NCBI RefSeq assembly: GCF_002563855.1
Contig: NZ_PDJQ01000001.1
Location: forward strand, 682,001-746,000
Length of the DNA: 64,000 nucleotides
Source of the DNA: Tepidiforma thermophila
GTDB lineage: Bacteria > Chloroflexota > Dehalococcoidia > Tepidiformales > Tepidiformaceae
Direction: 5' to 3'
In this document: piece by piece, positions 49,596-58,223 of the stretch
Layout of the letters: every line of letters begins with the position of its first letter
Numbering within the stretch: the stretch's first letter is position 1
The notes under the pieces: generated by a model
Database searches by the model: none
The model's input: the letters and a program-made list of their open reading frames with translations, nothing else
Told to the model about the DNA's origin: nothing
Made by a program: the position numbers and the translations under genes

Positions 49596-52500
49596 CTACC
49601 GCCTCCGCGGCCGCGCCCCCGCCGCCTCCAGCGCCCGGGCAAGCCGCTCCGCCGTAAACGGCTTCTGGATCAGCCCCGCAATCCGCCGCTTCACGTCCGT
49701 ATCGATGTGCGCGTCCGCCGCATACCCGGTGCACACCACCACCGGCAGGTCCGGCCGGATGGCCGTCAGCGCCCGGAACGTCTCCGAGCCGGTCATCCCC
49801 GGCATCACCAGGTCGAGCAGCACCGCCGCGAACCGGTCCGGCCGTGCCCGCACAATCTCGACCGCCGTCGCGCCGCCCGGCGCCTCCACCACGTTGTAGC
49901 CCAGTTCACCGAGCGTCGCCGCCAGCGCCCGGCGCACCATCGGGTCGTCGTCCACCACCAGAACGAGGTTCCCCTCGCCTGCGCTAAAGACGTCGCCGGT
50001 GGCGTCGGCCCCGCCGGGCGCCAGCGGGAAGCTGAGGGTGAACGTCGTCCCGCGCCCGGGCTCGCTGTCGACCGTGATATCGCCGTGGTGCCCCTGCACG
50101 ATGCCGTACGTAATCGCCATGCCGAGGCCCGTCCCCGAGCCCGGCGGCTTCGTCGTGTAAAACGGCTCGAAGATGCGCATCCGCACCTCGTCGGTCATCC
50201 CCGGGCCGGTGTCCGCAATTTCGACCCACGCCAGCGGGCCGGTCGCGCCCGCGCGGATCGCAATCCGCCCGCCCTCGGGCATCACATCGCGGGCGTTCAG
50301 CACGATGTTGGTCAGCGCCTGCTGCAGCTGCCCCGAATCGCCCTCGATGATCAGCGGCGTCTCCGGCAGCTCCACGTCCACCGCGATGCGCGAACTGATT
50401 GCCGGCGCCACCAGCTGCACCGTGTCCTCGATCACCGTCAGCAGGTCGACCCGCCCGAAGCGGACGAGCCCGCCGCGTGCGAACGACAGCAGCCGTCCCG
50501 TGAGGTCGGCCGCCTTGCGGGCCGCCTCCTCGATGAGCGCCACGTTCTCGCGCTCGTCGCTGTCGAGGTTGCGCGAGCGCTTCAGCAGGCCGGCGAACCC
50601 CAGAATCGTCGTCAGCAGGTTGTTGAAGTCGTGCGCCACTGCGCCGGCCATCGTCCCGAGCGATTCCATCTTCTGGCTCTGCATCAGCTGGGCCAGCAGC
50701 GCCTTCCGTTCCGACACATCGCGGGCGAGCACGAGCACCGCCTCGCGCCCGCCGTAGGCCACAAGCGAGGCGACCACCTCCACGTCGAGCGGCGAGCCGT
50801 CCCGCTTCCGGTAGCGCACGTCGGCGAGGTGCACCTCGCCGTCGGCGTGGATGCGCGCCATGAACGCGCCGAGCTCCGCCTCGTCTGCCATCGAAATATC
50901 GTCGAGGCGGAGCGACTGCAGCTCCCGCTGCGCATAGCCGAGCACGCGTGCCGCGAACGGGTTCGCATCGAGGATGCGCCGGCTGGCCGCATCGACCGTG
51001 AGGATCATCTCCTCCGCCTGCGCCACCAGCGAGCGGTACTTCAGCTCGCTCTCCGCCAGCGACTCCAGCGCCGAGGCCTTCTCCAGCGCCAGCGCGAGCG
51101 GCCCCGCCAGCGTCGCCAGCAGCTCGGCATCCTCGGCGCCGAACCGCCCGGTGCCCTCGCCCCAGAGCTCGACCAGGCCGCGTACCGCATCGTGCACCAC
51201 GAGCGGCGCCCGGATGACCGAACAGAGGCCGGCCTCCAGCAGCGCCCGGTGTCCTGCGTGCAGCGGGGCCTCGTCGCGCGCGTCGGCCGCGAACTCCGGG
51301 GCGGCCCGGCCGGCCGATCCGGCGCCCCGCAGCCGGCCGACCGGCAGTTCGTCCGCGAAGGCCTCCGCCGGCAGCGCGATGCCGGCGTCCACGGCGAGGC
51401 GGCGGGCGACGGCCTGCCCGGGTTCGACCAGGAACACCGCCCCGAACGCCGCACCGAAGAGCGCCCGGCAATCCGCGAGGAACCGCTGGGCCACCCGCTC
51501 GGCCGTGCCGCCGGCGTTCAGCCGGGCCAGGATGCGCGTGGTCGCCTCGAGCCGCGCCGTCCGCCGGGCCTGCTCCTCGCGGCTGCGGAAGTGCCGGATG
51601 GCAAGCGCCAGCGGCTGCACCGCCTGGGCGAGCTGCTCCGCCTCGGCCCGGCCGAATCGGCCCGGCTGGCGCGCCCCGAGGGTTACCACCCCGCAGACGC
51701 TGTCGCCGTCGCGGACCGCCACCCGCATGCTCGAGCGGATGCCTGCCTCCAGCGCCGCCGCCGCGGTCGCCGTCAACCCCGGCGCAGCGGCCAGGTCGTC
51801 GAAGACGTGCACCACGGGGCCTGCCGGCGGCCACGCATCGAACACCTCCTCTGCCGTCAGCACATCGCCCGCGCGCCATCCGGCGCCCTCCGGGTCGGCC
51901 CCCGCGACCCGCACGCTGCTCCCTTCGACGACCCCGATCGCGCACTGGTCCGCGCCGTACATCGCCCGGAGCGCTCCCGCTACCTGCGCTGCCATCTCCT
52001 CGAGTCGGTCGTGCGCACCGAGCGCGCCCAGCAGGTCGAGCACGGCCCGTGCCCGCTGCGCCTGCTCGTGCGCCGAGGCGATGAGGTACGCCCGTTCGAG
52101 CACGGTGCCCAGCGTCGCCGCCAGCTCGCCGAACTGGGCCAGGTCCTCCCCGTCCCAGGCGCGCGGCGCCGCCGCTGCCACGGTGGCGATGCCCCGCACG
52201 GCTCCTGCCCCGTCCCGGATCGGCGCCCGCATGACGCTCCGCAGCCCGTGCTCCGCAAGCATCTGCGTGGCGCGGTCGAGCGCCCCGGCCCGGGCATCCT
52301 CCACCAGCACGGGGCCGCCCACGACCAGCCCCCGCCAGGCGTCCGGCTCCTCCCGCACCGCCCGCTCGAGTTCGGCCAGCTCCCCGGCCGAAAAGTGGTC
52401 GCTCGCGGCCGAGAGCCTCGGCTGACCCCCGGGGCCCGTGGTCAGGACCACCGCATGCGATGCGCCGAAGATCCGTCGCACCTCCCGCACGAACACGTCA

Positions 52501-54173
52501 CCCGCGTCCCGCATCGAAGCCGCCGGCGTGAGTGCGAGCAGCACGCGCGTCTTCGCCTCCAGCAGCTCCGATTGCTCCGCCAGCCGCCCGAGCAGCCGGA
52601 CCCGGTCGATCGCCACCGCCAGCGTCCGCGCCAGCTCCATCAGCCGCTCTTCATCGGCCCGGGTGTACCGGTGCGCGCGCCTGCTGCCCACCGTCACCAG
52701 TCCCACCGTCCCGTCGGTGAGCCGGAAGGGCACGCGCATCCCCGAGAGGAGCCCCCGTTCCCGCCCGATCGCCGTTCCCGGGTTGGGCGGCAGCGTCGCG
52801 AAAATATCCCCGGCGGGCTCGTCGCGGTGCGCCAGCGCCTCCCGGTAGGCGGCCACGTCGGCGTCGGTCAGCTCCGGCTGCAGGTCCGACGCGCGCATCA
52901 CCGCCGAGCTCAGCCCGAGCAGCTCCCGGCGCCGCCGCTCGAGGTCGACGGTCCCGACCGCCACATGGTCGGCGCCGAAGTAGTCGCGCAGCCGCTCGGC
53001 AATCGCCTGGCAGGCCGGCCCCAGCTCCCGGGCCTCCCAGAGCGTTTCCAAAAGCTCCGCTGCAACGCTGAGCATCCCCGCATGCTGCTCGAGTGCCACG
53101 GCGTGCGCGACCGCCAGCTCCCCGCGCCGCAGCCGCTCAACCCCCAGCTCCACCACTCTCGCGACGCGCGCCAGGAAGCTGCGCTCCGTCGAGCACCAGG
53201 CCGACGGCTCCCGCCGCAGCGCCACCACCGCCAGCCCCAGCCCGCCCCAGCGGCGCGACCGCACCGCCGCCGCCAGCGACCCCATCCCCAGCGCCTCCCG
53301 CGCGAACGCTTCCGCCGGCATCAGGTCCGGCTCGTCGAGCGATTCCCGCACCCACGTCTCGCCCGGCCGTTCCTCGGTCAGCCGCCGATTCCGCCGGTCC
53401 GTTGCTGCGGCGATCGCCGCCTCCCACAGCCCCGGTGTGAGCATGCCGGCCGGCGCCGACCGCACCGTCCGCTCACCGCCAGGGCCGCCCTCAACCAGCA
53501 CGAAGACCGCATCCGCCCCGGTGGCCGCACGCACACCCGCCGCGACGCCCTCCAGCAGGCTCGCCTCGTCCTCTGCCGCGGCGATCGTGGCCAGCAGGTC
53601 CGCTTCCGCTGCCCGGACCTCCCGCTCGAACTCCAGCCGTTCGAGCAGCAGCCGGGGCCGCAGCTCCGCCATCGCAGCGGCGGCCAGCTGCGCCAGCCTC
53701 CCGAGGTGCTCTCCCGAAAACGCGCCCGGCCTCAGGCTCCCGGCAAGCACGAACCCGACCGCCCTCCCGCGTTCGTCGGTGAGGGGAAGCCGAACTGTGC
53801 TGCGCACGCCCGCCGCAATCGCCGCCCGCTGGCCCGGCGTCGGGTTTGGCAGCTCCAGCGTATCTGCGATGACGGCCGCACCCTCCCGCTCTACCGCCTC
53901 CACGAAGGCGCGGTCGCTCCGCCGGTGGTCGAACGGCCAGCCCCCGGGCGAAAGCGGTCCCTCGAGCGGCCACCAGAACGCCCGCCTGCCGCGCCGGCTG
54001 ACCGCCACGTACACGCAGTCGGCCCCGAGTTCGCGGGCTGCCGCCTCCGCAAAGCGGGCAGCGACCTCCTCGACCTCCCCGGTGTTGGCTGTTGCGCGCG
54101 TCATCCCGGGCAACGCCGTTGTTCCCGGCGCGCCCGCGGCCATCCCCGGGTCCGCCGGCAAATGCTCCCCCAT
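49596..54173 (-). CDS. giant hybrid sensor histidine kinase with six GAF-like domains, PAS and receiver
   Basis: Encodes 1525 residues from the ATG at 54173, behind GGGGGGA. Six tandem GAF-like units (each with a helix, FGADxVxV-type core and V-G-L/F-V strand) run from about residue 25 to 1030, with helical linkers. A PAS domain follows (about 1040-1150), then HisKA with the phospho-His in VAHDFNNLLT (about 1180), HATPase_c (DTGPGM, GSGTGLGM) and a receiver (LVVDDDPMVRR, phospho-Asp in LLDLVMPG, about 1452). No membrane helix is seen, so it is a soluble sensor. Chromophore-binding Cys/His cannot be assigned. Ligands and downstream regulator are unknown. Confidence 0.88.
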   Translation of the reverse strand: MGEHLPADPGMAAGAPGTTALPGMTRATANTGEVEEVAARFAEAAARELGADCVYVAVSRRGRRAFWWPLEGPLSPGGWPFDHRRSDRAFVEAVEREGAAVIADTLELPNPTPGQRAAIAAGVRSTVRLPLTDERGRAVGFVLAGSLRPGAFSGEHLGRLAQLAAAAMAELRPRLLLERLEFEREVRAAEADLLATIAAAEDEASLLEGVAAGVRAATGADAVFVLVEGGPGGERTVRSAPAGMLTPGLWEAAIAAATDRRNRRLTEERPGETWVRESLDEPDLMPAEAFAREALGMGSLAAAVRSRRWGGLGLAVVALRREPSAWCSTERSFLARVARVVELGVERLRRGELAVAHAVALEQHAGMLSVAAELLETLWEARELGPACQAIAERLRDYFGADHVAVGTVDLERRRRELLGLSSAVMRASDLQPELTDADVAAYREALAHRDEPAGDIFATLPPNPGTAIGRERGLLSGMRVPFRLTDGTVGLVTVGSRRAHRYTRADEERLMELARTLAVAIDRVRLLGRLAEQSELLEAKTRVLLALTPAASMRDAGDVFVREVRRIFGASHAVVLTTGPGGQPRLSAASDHFSAGELAELERAVREEPDAWRGLVVGGPVLVEDARAGALDRATQMLAEHGLRSVMRAPIRDGAGAVRGIATVAAAAPRAWDGEDLAQFGELAATLGTVLERAYLIASAHEQAQRARAVLDLLGALGAHDRLEEMAAQVAGALRAMYGADQCAIGVVEGSSVRVAGADPEGAGWRAGDVLTAEEVFDAWPPAGPVVHVFDDLAAAPGLTATAAAALEAGIRSSMRVAVRDGDSVCGVVTLGARQPGRFGRAEAEQLAQAVQPLALAIRHFRSREEQARRTARLEATTRILARLNAGGTAERVAQRFLADCRALFGAAFGAVFLVEPGQAVARRLAVDAGIALPAEAFADELPVGRLRGAGSAGRAAPEFAADARDEAPLHAGHRALLEAGLCSVIRAPLVVHDAVRGLVELWGEGTGRFGAEDAELLATLAGPLALALEKASALESLAESELKYRSLVAQAEEMILTVDAASRRILDANPFAARVLGYAQRELQSLRLDDISMADEAELGAFMARIHADGEVHLADVRYRKRDGSPLDVEVVASLVAYGGREAVLVLARDVSERKALLAQLMQSQKMESLGTMAGAVAHDFNNLLTTILGFAGLLKRSRNLDSDERENVALIEEAARKAADLTGRLLSFARGGLVRFGRVDLLTVIEDTVQLVAPAISSRIAVDVELPETPLIIEGDSGQLQQALTNIVLNARDVMPEGGRIAIRAGATGPLAWVEIADTGPGMTDEVRMRIFEPFYTTKPPGSGTGLGMAITYGIVQGHHGDITVDSEPGRGTTFTLSFPLAPGGADATGDVFSAGEGNLVLVVDDDPMVRRALAATLGELGYNVVEAPGGATAVEIVRARPDRFAAVLLDLVMPGMTGSETFRALTAIRPDLPVVVCTGYAADAHIDTDVKRRIAGLIQKPFTAERLARALEAAGARPRRR

Positions 54174-54382
54174 CGTGGTCCCCCCGTCGCCGGCGCCCGC
54201 GCGGGGCCCCGGTGCCCTCAAACTCGAAAGGCGCCCGCATCGTACGTACAGGCGTTCCGTGCGCGGTATCAGGGAGTTCCCGGACATTCGCACTGCAACG
54301 AACTTTTTGGCCGGGTTCAATGGAAATCCGCGCCGCAACGCTCCCGACCCGGCGCAGCCCGTGCCCGAGAGCGCCGGCGGAG

Positions 54383-54388
54383 TACCAT
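54383..54388 (+). promoter_or_regulatory. -10 element (TACCAT) of a probable leaderless transcript
   Basis: TACCAT lies at -13 to -8 from the fabF ATG at 54396. The gap 54174-54395 between divergent genes otherwise shows no gene. Confidence 0.45.
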
Positions 54389-54395
54389 ACGCACC

Positions 54396-55655
54396 ATGAA
54401 CGAAACGCTGCGCTCGCGAACCCGCGTCGTCGTCACCGGCCTCGGCGCCATCACGCCCGCCGGTCAGACCGTCGACGAGTTCTGGCAGAACCTCGTCGAC
54501 GGCCGCTCGGGCATCGGCTACCTCACCATGGTCGACCCGACCGGCTACCCCTGTAAGTTCGCCGGCGAAGTCAAAGACTGGGACCCGACTCGCTACATCG
54601 AGCGCAAGGCCGCCCGCCGCATGGCCCGCTTCTCCCAGTTCATGGTCGCCGCCGCCGCACAGGCCATCGCCGACGCCGGCCTCGACCTCGACGCCGAAGA
54701 CCGCGACCGCATCGCCGTCCTCGTCGGCAACGGCGGCGGCGGCTACCCCGATATCCAGGAGGCCGCCCGCACCCTCTTCGAGCGCGGCGGCATGCGCATC
54801 GACCCCCTCTACCTCGCCCGCTCGCTCGGCAACATGGCCGCGGCCCAGGTCTCCCTCCAGTTCGGCCTGCGCGGCTACAACGGCACCATCGTCACCGCCT
54901 GCGCCGCCGGCACCCAGGCCATCGGCGAGGCCGCCTGGCTCATCCGCACCGGCCGCGCCGAGATCGCCGTCACCGGCGGCTGCGAAGCCGGCATCTCCGA
55001 GCTCGGCCTCGCCGGCTTCTCCGTCATGCGCGCCCTCACCAGCTTCGACGGCCCGCCCGAGGAAGCCTCCCGCCCCTTCGATGCCACCCGCGACGGCTTC
55101 GTCCCCTGCGAAGGCGCCGGCGCGCTCATTCTCGAATCCGAAGCCCATGCCCGCGCCCGCGGCGCACGCATCTACGCCGAGATCGCCGGCTTCGGCTGCA
55201 CCAACGATGCCTTCCACGTCGCCGCACCGCCCGACGACGGCGAGGGCGCTGCCCGCGCCATGGCCGAGGCCCTCCGCGACGCCGGCCTCTCCCCGGCTGA
55301 CATCGACTACATCAACGCCCACGCCACCAGCACCCCCCTCGGCGATACCGCCGAAACCCGCGCCATCAAACGCGTCTTCGGCAAAGACGCCTACCGTGTC
55401 GCCATCAGCGCCACCAAGTCGCTCATCGGCCACGGCCTCGGCGCCAGCGGCGGCATGGAGACCGTCGCCACCATCAAGACCATCGAAACCGGCACCATCC
55501 ACCCCACCATCAACCTCCACCACCCCGACCCCGACTGCGACCTCGACTACGTCCCCAACGTCGCCCGCAAGGCCGAAGTTCGCGCCGCCCTCAAAAACAG
55601 CTTCGGCTTCGGCGGCCAGAACAGCTCCCTCGCCATCGTCCGCTACGAACCGTAG
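54396..55655 (+). CDS. fabF: beta-ketoacyl-ACP synthase II
   Basis: Encodes 419 residues of the thiolase fold. The catalytic triad is clear: Cys in VTACAAGTQAI, His in NAHATSTPLGD and His in KSLIGHGLGASGG; NSFGFGGQN near the end is the usual glycine loop with Gln in place of Thr. It extends acyl-ACP chains with malonyl-ACP in fatty-acid synthesis. It is isolated from other fab genes here. A strong palindromic hairpin follows, shared with the convergent reductase gene. Confidence 0.93.
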   Translation: MNETLRSRTRVVVTGLGAITPAGQTVDEFWQNLVDGRSGIGYLTMVDPTGYPCKFAGEVKDWDPTRYIERKAARRMARFSQFMVAAAAQAIADAGLDLDAEDRDRIAVLVGNGGGGYPDIQEAARTLFERGGMRIDPLYLARSLGNMAAAQVSLQFGLRGYNGTIVTACAAGTQAIGEAAWLIRTGRAEIAVTGGCEAGISELGLAGFSVMRALTSFDGPPEEASRPFDATRDGFVPCEGAGALILESEAHARARGARIYAEIAGFGCTNDAFHVAAPPDDGEGAARAMAEALRDAGLSPADIDYINAHATSTPLGDTAETRAIKRVFGKDAYRVAISATKSLIGHGLGASGGMETVATIKTIETGTIHPTINLHHPDPDCDLDYVPNVARKAEVRAALKNSFGFGGQNSSLAIVRYEP

Positions 55656-55698
55656 CCGTCGCGGCGTCCCGCCTCGCGCAGCCCACCGCCAACACCAC

Positions 55699-55729
55699 AG
55701 CGGCCCCGGGAAACGTCCCCGGGGCCGCT
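55699..55729 (+). terminator. bidirectional hairpin between convergent fabF and EtfD-like genes
   Basis: AGCGGCCCCGGG (55699-55710) pairs perfectly with CCCGGGGCCGCT (55718-55729) around a seven-base loop. Confidence 0.75.
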
Positions 55730-55754
55730 GACCGTTCGCTCCGGAAGGAGGCGG

Positions 55755-58007
55755 CTACACCACGCCCGGCGGCACCTCGACGTCGCCGTCGCGCAGCGGC
55801 CGTGCGGTCGGCCGTACCGCCACCTCGAGCAGCTCCGCGATATCGAAGGCCCGGATCGTCCGCTTCTCCTCGTCCGGCTGCACCGCCGGGATGCCGTCCT
55901 CGAACATCTGGATGCAGAACGGGCAGGCCGTCGCCACGATGTTCGCGCCCGTATTCGCGGCCTCCGCCGCGCGCAGGTGGTTCACCCGCGTGCCCGCTTC
56001 CTCCTGCCACATGTTCCCGCCGCCGGCTCCGCAGCAGAGCCCGCGCTCCCGCGACCGCGGCATCTCCACCAGCTTCGCGCCGGGGATCGCCTCGATGACC
56101 TGCCGCGGCGTGTCGTAGATGCCGTTCCCCCGGCCGAGATAGCAGCTGTCGTGCACCGTAATCGTCGCCCCGGTCCCCTCCTTCGGCTTCAGGTCGCCCT
56201 TCGCCAGCAGGAACTGGAGGAAGTCGGCGTGGTGGGTCACCTCCCACTTCCCGCCGAAATCCGGGTACTCGTTCCGGAACGTGTTGAAGCAGTGCGGGCA
56301 GCTCGTGATCACCCGCTTCACGCCCATCTCGTTCAGCGCATCGGCGTTCGCCTGCGCCATCGTCGCGAACAGGAACTCATTGCCGAGCCGCCGGGCCGGG
56401 TCGCCGTTGCAGGTCTCCGCCTGCCCCAGCACACCGAAGCTGACGCCGGCTTCCAGCAGCAGCTTCACCACCGCCTGCGTAATCGGGATGTTCCGCTCCA
56501 CCAGCGCGCCCGAGCAGCCCACCCAGTAGAGGTACTCCTGCGAGCCGTCGTAGATCGGCACATCGATCCCCTGCGCCCGGAGCTGCTCGATCCACGTCTC
56601 CCGCGTCAGCTGCGTCCCGCGCCACGGGTGGCCGCGCTGCTCCAGGTTCTGGAGCGCCGCCTGGGCCGTGGCCGGCACCCGGGCCTGCTCCATCACCAGG
56701 TACCGCCGCATCTCCACAATCGGCGGCACGTGCTCCACCAGCACCGGGCACTCCTGCATGCACGCCCCGCAGGTGCGGCAGGCCCAGAGCGTCTCATCCT
56801 TGATGTACCCGCCCACCAGCGGCTCCAGCTCCTCCTCCGGGTTCTTCCCCTTCAGGATGAGCGGGCCCGCGTGGTTCATGTACGTCTTGATGTCCTGGAT
56901 GAGCGCCATCGGCGACAGCGGCTGCCCCGCCGTATACGCCGGGCACACCTCCGTGCACCGCCCGCAGCGCACGCACGTGTCGGCATCGAACAGGGTCTTC
57001 CACGTGAAGTCCTGCAGCCGGCCTGCGCCGAGCCCCGCGCCCTCCTCGATCAGCTTCTCGATGTCGCCCATCGGCTCGAGGTAGAGCGGCGTGGTCGGCC
57101 GCTTGAAGAACGCGTTCACCGGCGCCAGCGCAATGTGCCGGAACTTCGTCAGCGCCATCAGCGTCAGCAGCACAAACGCTCCGACGACGTGGAACCACCA
57201 CCAGCCCACATGGAAATTGAGCAGCGTATCGGGCGAAATCCCGCCCACCGCCTTCGCCACCACGTAGCCCGCCGGCGACCACTTCGACCACGACTCGTTC
57301 CCCGCCGGGATTTCGTCCGCCGCCAGCCGCAGCCCTTCGACCACGATCCCGCTGAACAGCACAACGCCCAGCAGGCCGACGATGATCGCGTCCTCCGTCC
57401 CGCGGCGGTCCCAGTTCAGCTTGTCGGGCGGCGAGATGTACCGCCGGTACACCGCCATGCCGATGCCGATGAGCCCGATCACGCCGAACACGTCGCCCAC
57501 GAGCGAATACACGAGGTATGTCGGGCCCGTCAGGAACAGGTGCTCCCGGTCCGACCCGAAGATGACCGGCAGGTAGTCATCCAGCGCCAGCAGGATGGTG
57601 ACGATCGTCAGCACCACGAAGCTGGAGTAGATGAAACCGTGCATCACGCCCGCGTACCGATCGTTCTTCACCCGGCTCGTCCCGGCGCCCAGCGTCAGCA
57701 TGTTCGTAATCCGCGCGCTCAGGCTCTGGTTCACTCGGTGCGGTTTCCCCAGCCGCCAAACGCGCAGCCGCTGCAGCAGCGCCCCGAAAATCACCGCCAT
57801 CGATATGGCGAAGATGAAGTACATCAGCCAGGGCGTCTTGATGTTGAAGAACACCTCGCGCGAGGCGTCCCTGGTGTGAACCGCCGTCTCGAAGGCCGAA
57901 ATCGCCGCCAGGATCGCCACCGGGACGACGATGCCGCCCCAGCTGCCGCGCAGCCGCGTGCCCTTCCGGCGCTCTCCCCCGTTGCCGGTCATCGAACCTT
58001 GCTTCAT
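55755..58007 (-). CDS. membrane Fe-S oxidoreductase, EtfD/heterodisulfide-reductase type
   Basis: Encodes 750 residues: about six membrane helices at the N-terminus with spaced His (NarI-like b-heme domain, about 25-300), two 4Fe-4S motifs (CVRCGRCTEVCP and CRTCGACMQECP), then two CCG domains (VGCSGAL, CNGDPARRLG, SCPHCFNTF; HDSCYLGRGN, GLCCGAGGGN, ACPFCIQMF). The layout equals EtfD (Rv0338c of Mycobacterium tuberculosis), which passes electrons from electron-transfer flavoprotein to menaquinone during fatty-acid oxidation. The start is uncertain between 58007 and the Met five codons later. It sits near an acyl-CoA ligase on the same strand. Confidence 0.9.
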   Translation of the reverse strand: MKQGSMTGNGGERRKGTRLRGSWGGIVVPVAILAAISAFETAVHTRDASREVFFNIKTPWLMYFIFAISMAVIFGALLQRLRVWRLGKPHRVNQSLSARITNMLTLGAGTSRVKNDRYAGVMHGFIYSSFVVLTIVTILLALDDYLPVIFGSDREHLFLTGPTYLVYSLVGDVFGVIGLIGIGMAVYRRYISPPDKLNWDRRGTEDAIIVGLLGVVLFSGIVVEGLRLAADEIPAGNESWSKWSPAGYVVAKAVGGISPDTLLNFHVGWWWFHVVGAFVLLTLMALTKFRHIALAPVNAFFKRPTTPLYLEPMGDIEKLIEEGAGLGAGRLQDFTWKTLFDADTCVRCGRCTEVCPAYTAGQPLSPMALIQDIKTYMNHAGPLILKGKNPEEELEPLVGGYIKDETLWACRTCGACMQECPVLVEHVPPIVEMRRYLVMEQARVPATAQAALQNLEQRGHPWRGTQLTRETWIEQLRAQGIDVPIYDGSQEYLYWVGCSGALVERNIPITQAVVKLLLEAGVSFGVLGQAETCNGDPARRLGNEFLFATMAQANADALNEMGVKRVITSCPHCFNTFRNEYPDFGGKWEVTHHADFLQFLLAKGDLKPKEGTGATITVHDSCYLGRGNGIYDTPRQVIEAIPGAKLVEMPRSRERGLCCGAGGGNMWQEEAGTRVNHLRAAEAANTGANIVATACPFCIQMFEDGIPAVQPDEEKRTIRAFDIAELLEVAVRPTARPLRDGDVEVPPGVV

Positions 58008-58168
58008 GTCACGCGTTCCCGTTCCAGGTTTCGAAGCGGTGCGCGCCGGCAGGCCCCGCGCGCACGATGTAGCCGCATCCTACCCGAGCCTCCCCTTCGG
58101 TGCGAACCCTGTTCATCCCGCCCGAACGGTGCCCCGCGTGTCCCGGCTTACGCCGCCCCGGCACGACG

Positions 58169-58194
58169 GCGCCCCGGCCTTCCGACCGGGGCGC
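58169..58194 (-). terminator. hairpin between acyl-CoA ligase and EtfD-like gene
   Basis: GCGCCCCGG (58169-58177) pairs with CCGGGGCGC (58186-58194). It lies 30 bases after the ligase stop codon on the minus strand, so the ligase is probably a separate unit from the reductase. No other feature is seen in 58008-58223. Confidence 0.6.
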
Positions 58195-58223
58195 AATTCC
58201 AGGCGTGTCCCTTGAGTCCGCCG

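Noticed and set aside
49707-55655. 1982-codon open frame on the + strand running through the histidine kinase into fabF
   Set aside because: Only its last 419 codons (fabF) are real; the rest is Arg/Pro-rich antisense of the kinase, an effect of very high GC at third positions.
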